From Rhodamnia argentea (lineage: Eukaryota > Streptophyta > Magnoliopsida > Myrtales > Myrtaceae), in the NCBI RefSeq assembly GCF_020921035.1, contig NC_063157.1:9894001-9958000 (forward strand): a stretch of DNA of 64,000 nt, written 5' to 3'. Of the stretch, positions 12,901-22,787 are shown piece by piece. How positions within the stretch are numbered: the stretch's first letter is position 1; every line of letters begins with the position of its first letter. A program made the translations under genes and the position numbers. Under the pieces are notes generated by a model. That model made no database searches, was not told the origin of the DNA, and saw only the letters and a program-made list of their open reading frames with translations.

Positions 12901-13367
12901 TAAGAAGATTCACAGAGTTTGAAAAAGGCAGATCTTGCACAATTCCAATTCTGATTCCAAAAAGGACCGCCAACTTTCTAAAGGACGACGGCCAAAAATA
13001 TGGCAAATTTTAACAAATCACACGTTGCTTTATAAACTAAAGGAATAAATAAAGAAAAATGGGATAGAAAAGGATCTAATAAGACAGACATCAAAGAGAA
13101 AAACCTCAAATGAAAATGGCAAAAAAAGACTACCCGAAATGGAAAAAAATGAGGTAGGAACAAAAAAGGGACAAACAGAGTATACACCCACCAGCATCAA
13201 AGTTTATTCTCAGCTTCTATGATCAAACATTAACAGAACCCATTTGCTGCTAAAAGATTCACTTTACTTCACGAGGGAGAGAGAGAGAGATTTGAATACC
13301 AACCTGACTTAGCATTAGAGGAGACTCTGTAAATCGAAGGCTCCCATCTACACCAGCAATTTCCCAT
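9920..13367 (-). CDS. PBL16: Receptor-like cytoplasmic kinase VII, PBL16-type
   Basis: Serine/threonine kinase of the PBS1-like family, expected to be tethered to the plasma membrane and to relay receptor-kinase signals. Exons from the start: 13304-13367, 12171-12478, 11905-12040, 10980-11116, 10507-10630, 9920-10311. They sum to 387 codons (386 residues). The N-terminus MGNCWC has Gly2 for myristoylation and Cys4/Cys6 for palmitoylation. Kinase landmarks: Gly loop [12 protein letters not shown] (about 80-91), Lys109 in VAVKV, catalytic YRDFK with Asp205, SDFGLAK with Asp223, then [10 protein letters not shown]. The sequence follows Arabidopsis PBL16 (At5g56460) nearly word for word, including CWCR at the start and VKVHDGDNS. 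The tail after SLEPL is diverged, as usual in this family. A GA-repeat lies just inside intron 1. The specific receptor partner is unknown. Confidence 0.95.
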
Positions 13368-13929
13368 CACACCAAGACCCGAAGATAGTCCAGACCCAAC
13401 TCTTTTCACTGGCTGCCCATCGTCAAAATCGAAGCTTTTTTTCTCGTTCGCTCTCTCGGCTAAAACCTCGGCACCGCCATAACCGCAAGAACACCAGACA
13501 AATTGGGAAGACGCGAACTTTTTTCCTTTTGTGGGATCGTGGGGAATGAGAGGAGGAGTTGGGTGCGAGCGCTGGTGGAGAGGGAGAGAGATTCTGGGTG
13601 GCAATGATGGTGTTTTAGTGAGTGTTGAGGTGGGTGCTGAGCCTTGGCTATGGCGGAAACGGACCCCACACACGGCAACAGCAGCAGTTTCCTTTCGCGT
13701 TTCGAATTTTTCTCGCCTGTTTTTTAAGCTTCAAAGAGATTGTTTTTGTGGTTTTTTTCTTGGTTTTGTGGGCTGTCGAGATGAGTGCGCTTATAGGGCG
13801 CGTTTCAATTCCGGAGGCGACCAATCTCTTTCATCACTATCTACAAAATTTCCTTTTGTTTAGGTTGTTGGAATGGTGACCGGGTGATCATATATTTGTT
13901 AGGAAGACATATCATTAAATGATGAGTGA
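13368..13929 (-). other. PBL16: Leader and promoter region of the PBL16 gene
   Basis: Non-coding DNA upstream of the kinase start, with purine-rich stretches near 13575 on the plus strand (a pyrimidine patch on the coding strand). No TATA box was fixed. Overlapping open frames on both strands at 13269-13879 have no family similarity. Confidence 0.35.
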
Positions 13930-14480
13930 AAACCTAAAATCTTATCGTGAAGCACAGTAATTGAGTTTTGAAATTTTTAAAAAAAGGCAATCAAATCTTA
14001 AAATTAGTCGGATTGATTCAATCAAGTTCCTTTTTAACTCCATCCAAAATGCTAATATTTTTTTTATTACTGTAATAATACACGTGGCGATGATGTGGTG
14101 CCCATCAAGCATGACGTCAAAAAAATATTTAAAATTTACAAAAATTCAACCTAAATTAGGTTAAAAAAGTAAACGTGCAAACGCCGGCGAGGGTTTCTTC
14201 CTTCTTTTATAGCTGATTTGATTTTCTGAAAAAAAAAAATTATCCTTTTTAATTTATTTGATCTAATTTAAGTAAAAATTGAGAACGAAAATGATTTAAA
14301 AAAAAAACACCATGTAGGAGATAGAAAGCAACAAAAGAATATCACGTCAGCATTTTTCGTTTGTCAAGTCGGACGGGGTTAAGGAAAGGACTTTTGACAA
14401 GTTTTAAGCTTTGATTGTCATTATTAAAAATTTTAGAACTTAATCGCACTTTCGTGATACGGGATTTTCAATACATTAAT
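13930..14480. repeat. Diverged palindromic repeat, 31-bp module family
   Basis: The left half contains degenerate CTAAAATCTTATCGTGAA and AATCAAGTTC motifs. The right half carries the reverse form, TTTTAGAACTTAATCGCACT with TTTCGTGAT. This matches the inverted arrangement at 46195-46505 and 21075-21310. No coding potential. Confidence 0.5.
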
Positions 14481-14569
14481 CTATATAATTAATATCATTC
14501 CCGAATATTGATCATGATTTACATTTCATCTGCCAAAAAACATGGGGTCAACTGCCATCAAGTCTCGGA

Positions 14570-14835
14570 CCCATTTGTTTGTGATTATTAGAGATAATTA
14601 AGAATTATTTAGGATAATTTTCTATGTTAGAGATATTTGATTATTTAGTTGATTCTATGTATCTCTCAAAATTAGGTGTATATCTCATTTGATTGTGCCT
14701 ATCTTGATTGATACACATTACCTCTTATGGTGATCTCATAAATAAAGCCTATAAATAGGCCATTGTAAACTTATTTATGATATGTCGAAATACAAATTCC
14801 ATAACTTCATTTTCTACATTTTTCTGAAATGTGTT
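14570..14835 (+). mobile_element. Fossil LTR-like segment (probably Ty1/copia kin)
   Basis: The segment has the look of a plant LTR promoter and leader: AT-rich, with repeated TTAGAGAT and GATTATTTAG words, a TATA-like CTATAAATAGGCC followed by ATTGTAA, and a downstream TTCATTTTCTACA. No internal domains lie beside it, so it would be a lone, old LTR remnant. Ends and target duplication are not certain. Confidence 0.4.
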
Positions 14836-15534
14836 TTTAAAAAGTAAGATAAACAGCTTCTTTTCTTATTCAGTCAAAAATTCGAAATATCATTTACGTT
14901 TTCGAAAACATGAAGAAATTAGAAACGACATTACACGTTAAGGTTTGAATTTTTATGTGTGAAAGTTTTAGGTGATTCGGATTTGAACAAAAGGCGTCCA
15001 CCGCGAGATTTAGATTAGCAAAGAAAAAAAAAGAAAAGAAAAAGTCTATCCAAACACTCTATTAGATAGTGCAATTGACAATTTTTGTATCATCATCTTT
15101 ACTTTCATCAATTGCGCGACAGATATGGCATCGATGGCACGGCACAAATTGCAAAAACTATGACGGCATAAAAACACCAATATAGGATGAAATTGCAAAA
15201 AATTATGACATGGTTGTAGGATGAAATTGCAAAAAAATGTTATGACTTGGAGGACAATTCAGCACCTAGATCGACAAAACATTTTCTATTCCTCAAGCCT
15301 CCATATTTATGCCTTTTTCCCTTCCCCCGTTCGCACGCCAGCACTAGGAACTTCGCAACCACCATTGCCCACCACTTCTTCTTAATTATTGGCATTTTGG
15401 TGAGTAGATAAATTGTTAATGATGCTTCCACAGTTGCTATTCATAAATACATTCAGGCGTGACATGAATTGTCGTCCTCATTGATTCTGTTTCTTTAGTG
15501 CAGATGTTATGTCATGCATGCCTGGGCCGGGCAA

Positions 15535-16240
15535 ATTAGCCGGGAAAATCTAAAAATTATTACGCTTTTATCGGTTCAGTCCTAAATTTTTTAATTGTAT
15601 CGATTGAGTCATAAATAGTCGCTAGAAAATACTGATGTGGATGCCGAACATCCTACTTGAAACGGTCGATATTGACATGGAAAATTTTCAATAATATTTT
15701 GATTTTTTTCTTCTAATTTTTTAATAATTTCTTATTTTTATTTTCTTTTTCCTTTTTTTTAACCTTTTCTTCAGTTTCCCTTTTTTCCTCCCCATGCCTC
15801 AGGACGCTCGCCAAATCAGGCCAGTGTGACCCTCGCTAGGGGCCAATGAGAGTCGTCCAATTGTCGGATCGAGCGAGGGCAGCCCTCACTATGCCCGACG
15901 CCCTTGCCCTTGCTAGTGAGACCCTTGCTGGCCACAATAAAAAAAAAAAAAAGAGGAGAAAAATAGAAGAAAAGAAAAAAAATAAAATCAAAACTTTATT
16001 GGAAAATTTAAGAAATTGTCTACGTCATCGCTAGCCGTGCCACGTGGGATGGCAGATATCCACATCAATAATTACTGGCCAAAAGTGGCTAGTGGGTTCA
16101 ATTGACAAAACTTGAAAAGGTTTAGGATTCAATTAATAAAACATGAAAAGATTTATAGCTTAATTGACACAATTAAAAGGTTTATGATTTAATTGGCAAA
16201 AGTATAATAGGTTTATGATTTTTGGGACAATTTTCCATGC
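15535..16240. mobile_element. Foldback-type non-autonomous transposon
   Basis: The left end starts GGGAAAATCTAAAAATTA; the right end, reversed, starts GGAAAATTGTCCCAAAAATC. Both arms hold iterated TCATAAACC/AATTGAGTC motifs in opposite orientation and a DNA block with GATGTGGAT near the inner edge. Between them lie a pyrimidine tract (about 15700-15790), a GC-rich core (15790-15945) and a purine tract (15945-15990). No transposase frame. CATGCCTG before and CATGCTTG after could be remnants of a target duplication, but they are not abutting. Confidence 0.55.
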
Positions 16241-17533
16241 TTGAACAGAAGGAATGTCGGACCAAAGAAGATGCAAATGGCCTTCGTGCTATCAGGCGCA
16301 GGCCCCATTCATCTCAACCTCCATGATCTGCTCATCCTCGACATATGATGTTCGTCGATGGGACGATGAAGACCTGGCGATTCCAATCGCTTCTTCATAC
16401 TCGTGTTGTCGCCCAAATGGTGCGACGCGATCACTAAGCGATTCGCTTCATCGATGACAACGAGAAACGCCTTGCTTCGAGTTGGTTCAATAACGGCGGC
16501 GTGTTCAAATTTCTCTTGATATGTTCCCATCGCACCCGAACCGTATTGTCGTTTTCGTCCCCGAATAACGAAATTGATAGCACATGCTACAAGGGCTCTC
16601 GCGAGGTTAACATGGACCAACCCATTAGTCTTGATCCTGTACCCATTAATACCGCAACCCTAGATCTTTGAATAGAGATGATAGAAAGCTACAAGAAGTG
16701 TGACGAGTGATGAAAACTGGTTTCACTCGGTCTCGTCAAAGGAAATGAGTTTTTTTGCCACTTTTGAGCTGGGAAAGTTAATGCTGAGGGTTGAGTACGA
16801 ACTGGGGCACAGGTGGGTTGGTTTTGTCGATTTTCATGCACAAGTCAAGATTGTTACGTCTTCACTTAGTAGGTGGTGTTATTCATCTTCCAGGGTTTCA
16901 GGATCAGCATGTTTGTCACCGTAACGTCAAGCTTGACAGTCTTCCTATCCCGAAGAAGATTCAAACCATGTCGGCAGATGGACTTTCGTAATACTTTAAA
17001 CCCTATTTTTGCACTTCTTTACCAGCTGGGCAGCATACACTTTTACAACGAAAAGTTTCTGATGCTGAGGTACAGGAATCTTGAAGATGAAGTGAATTTG
17101 CAAATGTTTTTGTTTCTGTTAGTTTATTCTATGCTACCCCAAAAGAGGGAGCGAGAGAGAGAGTTATGCAAACCAAGTTGGAAAGGCTAAGGTGGAGTAG
17201 CGTCCCACTCCCATGATCTCGACTTGAATTATTTGAATCTTCTTCTTCTTGTTTTATCTTTTGGTTTCGAAGCTTTCGACTTGTTGGAGAGCTTAAGAAA
17301 CTCTTGGCATTGGGGAGATGGATTGCAGAGCAAGTGATGTGGGTCGTGGTGGTGGTGGTGGTCAGTCTCATCATCCATGGAAGCTCTCCTCTCTCTCTCT
17401 CTCTCTCTCTCTGATGCTGGAAGTGGAACAGAAGAACCTGGAGTTGGACCAACAGCGGTGACAGTGATGGAAGAACCAGAAAGCATCACTATCCACTGTG
17501 AGCCCCACACTTGGGGTTTGGCATGCGCACGAG

Positions 17534-17565
<32 letters not shown>

Positions 17566-17585
17566 ACACAATTTCAAAGGATACT
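16241..17585. other. Unassigned interval with (CT)n microsatellites
   Basis: No gene recognised. Two CT/TC microsatellites lie at about 17386-17412 and 17533-17563. A minus-strand frame spanning 17229-17510 encodes a short His-rich peptide starting MDDETDHHHHH in-frame, but neither splice sites nor a family could be matched to it. A minus frame at 16309-16620 is likewise unidentified. Confidence 0.3.
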
Positions 17586-18462
17586 GAGGTTCCATTCATT
17601 CGCAAAAATAAATGATCGAAAAAATGTTTTTAGTATTCACTAAATATCGAAACATAAAATGTCGTCGATAGTGAAAATATCTTTAATTAACTAATTGCTT
17701 CAGAAGATGAAAGCGATCATCCTGATTTTTAAGAAAATATTTTTCAAATCATTTATTTTCTTCCGGTCACAACTTTCAAGAAAATATTTTTCGGATTTTC
17801 CAGCGTTTAGGTTAAAAAAAAAAATGAGCAAAGGAAATGTTTTCCACTCATGAAAAAAAAGCACATTCAAAAGTGGGGAAAATGATTTTTTCTTTTTGAG
17901 AAAAGAAAAGTATTTTGTCCCATCTTTTCTTCATCTTCCTCTACTATTTTTCTTTTCTTTTCCTTCTTCTTTCTTCTTCATTCGGCCTCGAGCCTCGGTG
18001 ATCAGCTAGCTTGATATAGGTGAGCTCGGCCAAGGCCGAGGCAGGCGAGCCTCTTCCCTTGTCAACCCGTGACAAGGCTCTCACCGAGGAGGCTCAAGCT
18101 CGCCGGCCTCGGCCAAGCCCTTGGACGAGCTCGACCTCGCCTAGATCAACCAAGTCTCGAGCTCGCCGGTAGCCGGGCTGCCGGTTGTTGCTGAGGCTTG
18201 AAGCCAATAGAGGAAGAAGGAGAAAGGAAAAAAATAAAAAATAAAATTAAGAAAATAAAAATTTTGAATTTTTAAAAAATAAAAATTATTAAAAGGAGTG
18301 CATGACTGAGAATCAAATTCAATTTTCCATACCCAATGTCGGAAAATATTTTTCAATTTATTTTCAAATTTCAGCCGAACACCAAAAAATATTGTCATTT
18401 TTCTTAAAATGACTTTACGTGAAATATTCTCCAGAAATGACTCATTTTTCATGAAAGGAACA
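17586..18462 (+). mobile_element. Non-autonomous foldback DNA transposon, copy A
   Basis: The left arm (about 17586-17930) and right arm (about 18290-18462) are inverted and diverged. The outer ends compare as GGTTCCATTCATTCGC against TGTTCCTTTCATG. A pyrimidine tract leads into a GC-rich core (17985-18200) rich in GAGCTCG and CGGCC words, followed by a purine tract. It belongs to the same family as 18668-19628 and 5392-6112. No protein-coding capacity. Confidence 0.6.
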
Positions 18463-18473
18463 GAGCTTTAGAG

Positions 18474-18645
18474 TATGTTTGTTTGAATGAAAGAATTTTT
18501 TTGCGAGTTAGTTTTCTAGACTTTCGCGTGTTTAGTTAGCCGAAAATGACCAATCAACGGAAAATCATTTATGTTGAAAAAATATGCATGCTTTAAGTTA
18601 GAAAAATGAATTTTCTGAAAAGCATTTTCCTATATATGAAGCTTT
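18474..18645. repeat. Dispersed repeat, second copy of the 1-225 family
   Basis: A short AT-rich segment wedged between two foldback elements. Reversed, it matches the window's first 225 bases over several ordered motifs (TAAAGCATGCATATTT, CTAGAAAACTAACTCG, AATTCTTTCATTCAAACAAA). It appears to be a terminal fragment of a separate repeat family. Confidence 0.55.
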
Positions 18646-18667
18646 TTTTTTTAAACAAATGGAGAGT

Positions 18668-19628
18668 TAGGCTCCATGTGTTTCACGGAAAATATTTTCC
18701 TGAAAATATTTTCCTCAATTTCTAGTGTTTGGGGGGTGAAAAATGAGCAATCAACGCAAAATATTTTCCAACCAACAAAAAAACCTTCTAAAACCGAGAA
18801 AAATGATTTCTTCATTTTGAGAAGAGGAAAACATTTTCCACCGTTTTTATTCCTCCTCTCTCTCAACTATTTTTTGTTTTAATTATTTTTTTGCTTTCTT
18901 TTCGTTTTTATTTATTTTTTCAAAATTCAAAAAAATTTATATTTTATTTTTCTGATGAATTTTATTTTTTAATTACATTCTTTTATTTTTTTCCTTTTTT
19001 CGTCTTTTTTTATTTTCTTTTTTTTAGTATTCCTTCTTCGCCGGTCACCAGCCATGGTTGCAGCCGGTGGCTGGCCAGGTGAGGCCTAATGTCACCGGCC
19101 TTGATCGAGGCGGCCTTAAGCGAGGCCCGGCTAGGCGTCGCCGGCCTTGATCAAGGCCAGGCCTCTCCAGATTTGGCGAGGCCAAGCGAACCGTCCCCGG
19201 CCTCATGCAAGCTCGGGCCAACGATCTCCGATCTTGCTTGAGGCCAAGCGTTGCCTGTGGCCGGTCGTCGGCCGTCGTCGAGGCCGACTCACCGCAGAAA
19301 ACCGTAATTGAAAAAATAGAAAAACATTAAAAAAAAAGAAGAAAAGAGGAAGGAGAAAAAAGGAAAAAAAAGATAAATAATTAAAAATATTAAAATTCAA
19401 TTTTAAGAAATAAAAAATGAAAAAAATTGAAAAAAAATAAATTATTAAATGAAGTGCATGGAGGAAAATTAAATCTAATTTCCCATCCCAAACAACAGAA
19501 AATATTTTCTTGATCTTTTTCATTTTTCAACCAAACACCGGAACATATAGTCATTTTCTTGAAAATTGACTTCCTAAAAAATATTTTCCAAAAACGACTT
19601 ATTTTCCACGTAACAAATGAAGTTTGAT
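18668..19628 (+). mobile_element. Non-autonomous foldback DNA transposon, copy B
   Basis: Long imperfect inverted arms. The left arm starts GGCTCCATGTGTTTCACGG, followed by two GGAAAATATTTTCC-like words and GTGTTTGG-GAAAAATGA. Reversed, the right arm gives ACTTCATTTGTTACGTGG, then GGAAAATATTTT and GTGTTTGGTTGAAAAATGA. A pyrimidine tract, a GC-rich core (19040-19295) and a purine tract lie between. No transposase. Best-preserved copy of this family in the window. Confidence 0.65.
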
Positions 19629-20474
19629 TCTTTTCTTTCTTATTTTTCTCATCTTTCCCCCCTTCCTCACTGTTCACCTTCTCGGAAAGGCTAATGGGGG
19701 AAACCGAAAGACCCATAAAAAACAAGTTTGATTCTCGATTCTAATGAAAATAGGTCTTGTCTTTTGTTCCAATTATTTGGAACCGATACTGTGCAGGTAA
19801 GTTCCAGGTTTTGGATGATGAACCTATCAAACCACCCAAGAACTGATTATAACGAATTGGGATAGGAGATTTGTCCCGATTGCTTTATATTTCTATTTGT
19901 TTTATATCGACATTTTACCTTGAATCGTTTTATTGCTCATACTATTTTACTATAACTACTATTTGACTTTGTTTTTTTGTATAAAATAAAGCAAAAAGAA
20001 ACCACTTCTCGGGGAAGGCCCTGGAGTAACGCCGGGCAAACAGGGCGGGTTCCGGCACAAACACGATAGGTTTTGGATTTCAAAAATCGAGAACCAATTC
20101 TAACATGATAAGTTTTAGGTTACAAGCATGGAATCTACCCACCTTGGAACCCATCATCCTTACAACCTAGTAACCAAGATCTTTTGTGAGAATTGGGAGG
20201 TGATGGAACGCTGCATGAATTAAGACGGTATGCTACTCCGATCTTTGTGTTTGCTTGCCATGTTCGAATACATCCTAACGCCTCATTTCGAGCTTGTCGA
20301 GGTAATGACGGGCCGCTCGTGCGAGGAATTTTCTTTATCTAACCGGCGCAAGAAAAAAAATGACGCGAATTCCTCTCACGGTTATAAAGGATGAGAAAAA
20401 TTAAAGAACATCTTTTCACCAAGAAATAAAAAATTATCGATCAAGAAATTGCCCAAAAATGATTTTGCAGTAAA
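19629..20474. repeat. GGTTCCAGGTT-type repeat debris
   Basis: From 19730 to 20160 the DNA repeats words such as GGAACC, AAGTTCCAGGTTTTGGA, GAACCTATC and CCACCTTGGAACCC. The same vocabulary recurs at 63500-63860. It looks like remains of one dispersed repeat family. No gene recognised in the rest of the interval. Confidence 0.4.
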
Positions 20475-20891
20475 TAAGGCTGCGTATGGTAACGTTTCTG
20501 TTCTTGAGAACATATTTGGAACAGAAATATTTTTTTGTGTTTCTATTCCCGATTACGATTTTCGAAAACAGAAGCGTATTTGACAAATGTAAAAAAATAC
20601 ACTTTTTCACCAAAATGAAAGATCCGCAAATGGCGGTCAGCGGTGGGCGGCGGCGGCCGCTTCAGCTCCTCGGCGATGATAGTGCACGATGGTGGCTTGC
20701 ACGAGCTCGTTTTCGAGTTGTTTTTAAAAAATATTCAAAAACTCGGAAACAAGTTTTTTTTTTTGTTTCTTTTTTTGGCTTTAAAAGTATTCCGAATATT
20801 TTTCAACCATACACGTTTATGTTGCGAAAGTATTTCGGGAGCACTTTCAAAATAGAAACACTTTTCAGGGAGTATTACTATACATGCCCTA
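20475..20891. mobile_element. Small terminal-inverted-repeat element (MITE-like)
   Basis: The left end reads TAAGGCTGCGTATGGTAA; the right end, reversed, reads TAGGGCATGTATAGTAA. The arms contain GGAACAGAAA/TTTCTATTTTG words and a GC-rich core (20625-20710). The length and TAGGG-like ends suggest a hAT-type MITE, but the flanks GCAGTAAA and AAAGAATA do not match as an 8-bp duplication. The overlapping 139-codon frame is not a real gene. Confidence 0.45.
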
Positions 20892-22787
20892 AAAGAATAC
20901 GGTGACTCGATTGCCTAAACGAAAAGGAAAATCCAAAGAAATAAACTAATATGAGGAAATGGAGAGGTCCACCGATCACTGCCGTCCAATGATTGATGCG
21001 GATTGATGGGTCAAGATTCGACTGCTCCCATCAAAGGACGTGAGTCTAATTACGGAGTTTCAAATCGCTGAAAGCGAGGTTAGTTAATTATTAAATAAAA
21101 TAAAAATGTAATTGAGTTTTAAAAAATTTAAAAAATATAATTAAGTCTTAAAATTTATCGAAAACGTGGAATCGAATTCTAAAACTTTCAACAAGTACAA
21201 TCCTTCCGTAAATTATATATTTTTTTTTTTGTAAGTTCTAGAATTAGATTGCACTTTTGTGATAAGTTTTAGAACTCGATTGTACTTTTGTGATAAATTT
21301 TAGGACTTTTTATACATTTATCTCATATTAAATTAAAAATGAAATTATTGGATTCCAATCATGACGTGTATCTTTCCGTCGGCCACGATTTCCTGACATG
21401 TATTTAGGAAACCTCTCTTTGAAAATCCTACTATGAAGAGGGAGGACACGTAATCCACTAGTATTATATCCAAAAACGGTGGACTCATTTTTCTAATTTT
21501 CGCCCTTACGTTCAATCAAAAGATTATACGAGTATAAATTTCAATAACTCGAAAAAATTAATTAAAATTTTACCTAACCTTCTTAGAAAATTACCTTTTA
21601 CTCTTTTCATTATCTACTACAGAATCCAAAAAAGTTGCAATCAATAATTTCACGACATGCTAATCCAAGCTATCTCTTCGGTACCGACAGTAGTGTTAAA
21701 TGTGAATCTCTCTTTCTTGTTCCTTAAAAAGGTTTATCATGAAGAATGATTGTTGTTCTAAACAAGCCCCGTGTTTTTAGTATTGATAAAAGAAGTTACA
21801 CCATAGGCTTGTTAGTTCCATGACAACTAATCCTCAGGCGGATTACCATTCCAAGGATTTTCATTTTCCTTTCAATTTGTTCGGACTGCAAAAGATTTTA
21901 GCCTCCCGAGAAAGATCTCTTCTTGCCGCCGTCGCCGACAACATAAACTTGCAGTCAAAACGGCAATGGCAACCGAAGACAGTGACCGGCGGTGGTAGCT
22001 GCAGTAATTATTGAGTTGGTTCTTTGATAGTTCGTGCTCTTAAGAATTTGGAATTGGATTCTCAATGCTAACTACTACTCACCGATTCAATTCCGCACTT
22101 TTTTCAGGAATCTCATTCCATGCGGAATCCAATCACAAAATTCGATTTTTGTTCGGACATGGCAATTATAAGAATCGAAATCCCATTTTTCACGGGAATC
22201 GTATTTCGCGTCGAACCAAACGAGGCTTACTACGAGTACCATTCAAAGCGACCGGCTTAGCAAATAAGGTTAGAGATCCGCTTATTCTTCGGCGTTCTTG
22301 AGTTAGAACTTCCTCGAAGTAGCAAAATTGAGTGTGTCCAATACCGACGCAACATCATTGAAAAGGGCAATCTTATCAGGTCTGCGGCGACATGCTCATC
22401 TATTTCGGGATCTATTTTCCGTTTGAGCTATATTCTCGTGGCAGTAATTATGATTGGAATCGAACATTTCTTGGATCTTAAGTGTGAATTTTGACATTAA
22501 AGAGCAGTTTTCTGTTAGAAAGACCAATACAGAATATATTGTTTATGGCAAAAATAGAGCAAAGATGAGCTACGTGAACCTACCACTAATGTTCCGACCA
22601 AAAAAATAAAATAAAAATAAAAACCATTTCTTTTTTTTTTTTTTTAAATTTTTCCCTGATTTGAAAATGATGACTAGACGTGCTGACTCGCTGACTCTAT
22701 CGAGTCTATCCTCCCCCGAACTCAGCTCTGCGTCTGCGCTTGCTTGCGGAAATCGCACTGAAGCTCTCCACTCCACCTGATGCGACA
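20892..22787. other. Repeat-containing upstream region of the BCKDH gene
   Basis: Contains the palindromic repeat at 21075-21310 and a further AT-rich relic at about 22030-22230 with inverted GAATC/GATTC words. The last 200 bases before 22788 should carry the promoter and leader of the BCKDH gene; no TATA box could be fixed. A T-run lies at 22630-22645. Confidence 0.35.
21075..21310. repeat. Palindromic repeat, 31-bp module family
   Basis: The left half reads AATTAAGTCTTAAAATTTAT and similar words. The right half holds two runs of TTGCACTTTTGTGATAAG followed by TTTTAGAACTCGATTG and the like. The halves are imperfect reverse complements around about 21200, so single strands could fold into a long hairpin. 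Confidence 0.6.

Noticed and set aside
17129-17510. Minus-strand frames with a His-rich peptide
   Set aside because: The His run comes from a GTG/GGT repeat next to CT microsatellites; no gene structure could be built.
18653-19620. AACAAATGG and AACAAATGA as a 9-bp target duplication of foldback copy B
   Set aside because: The right copy aligns with sequence inside the inverted arm (ATTTGTTACGTGG against ATGTGTTTCACGG), so it belongs to the element and not the flank.
20486-20905. 139-codon plus-strand frame
   Set aside because: Lies entirely within a MITE-like element with inverted ends; no domain.
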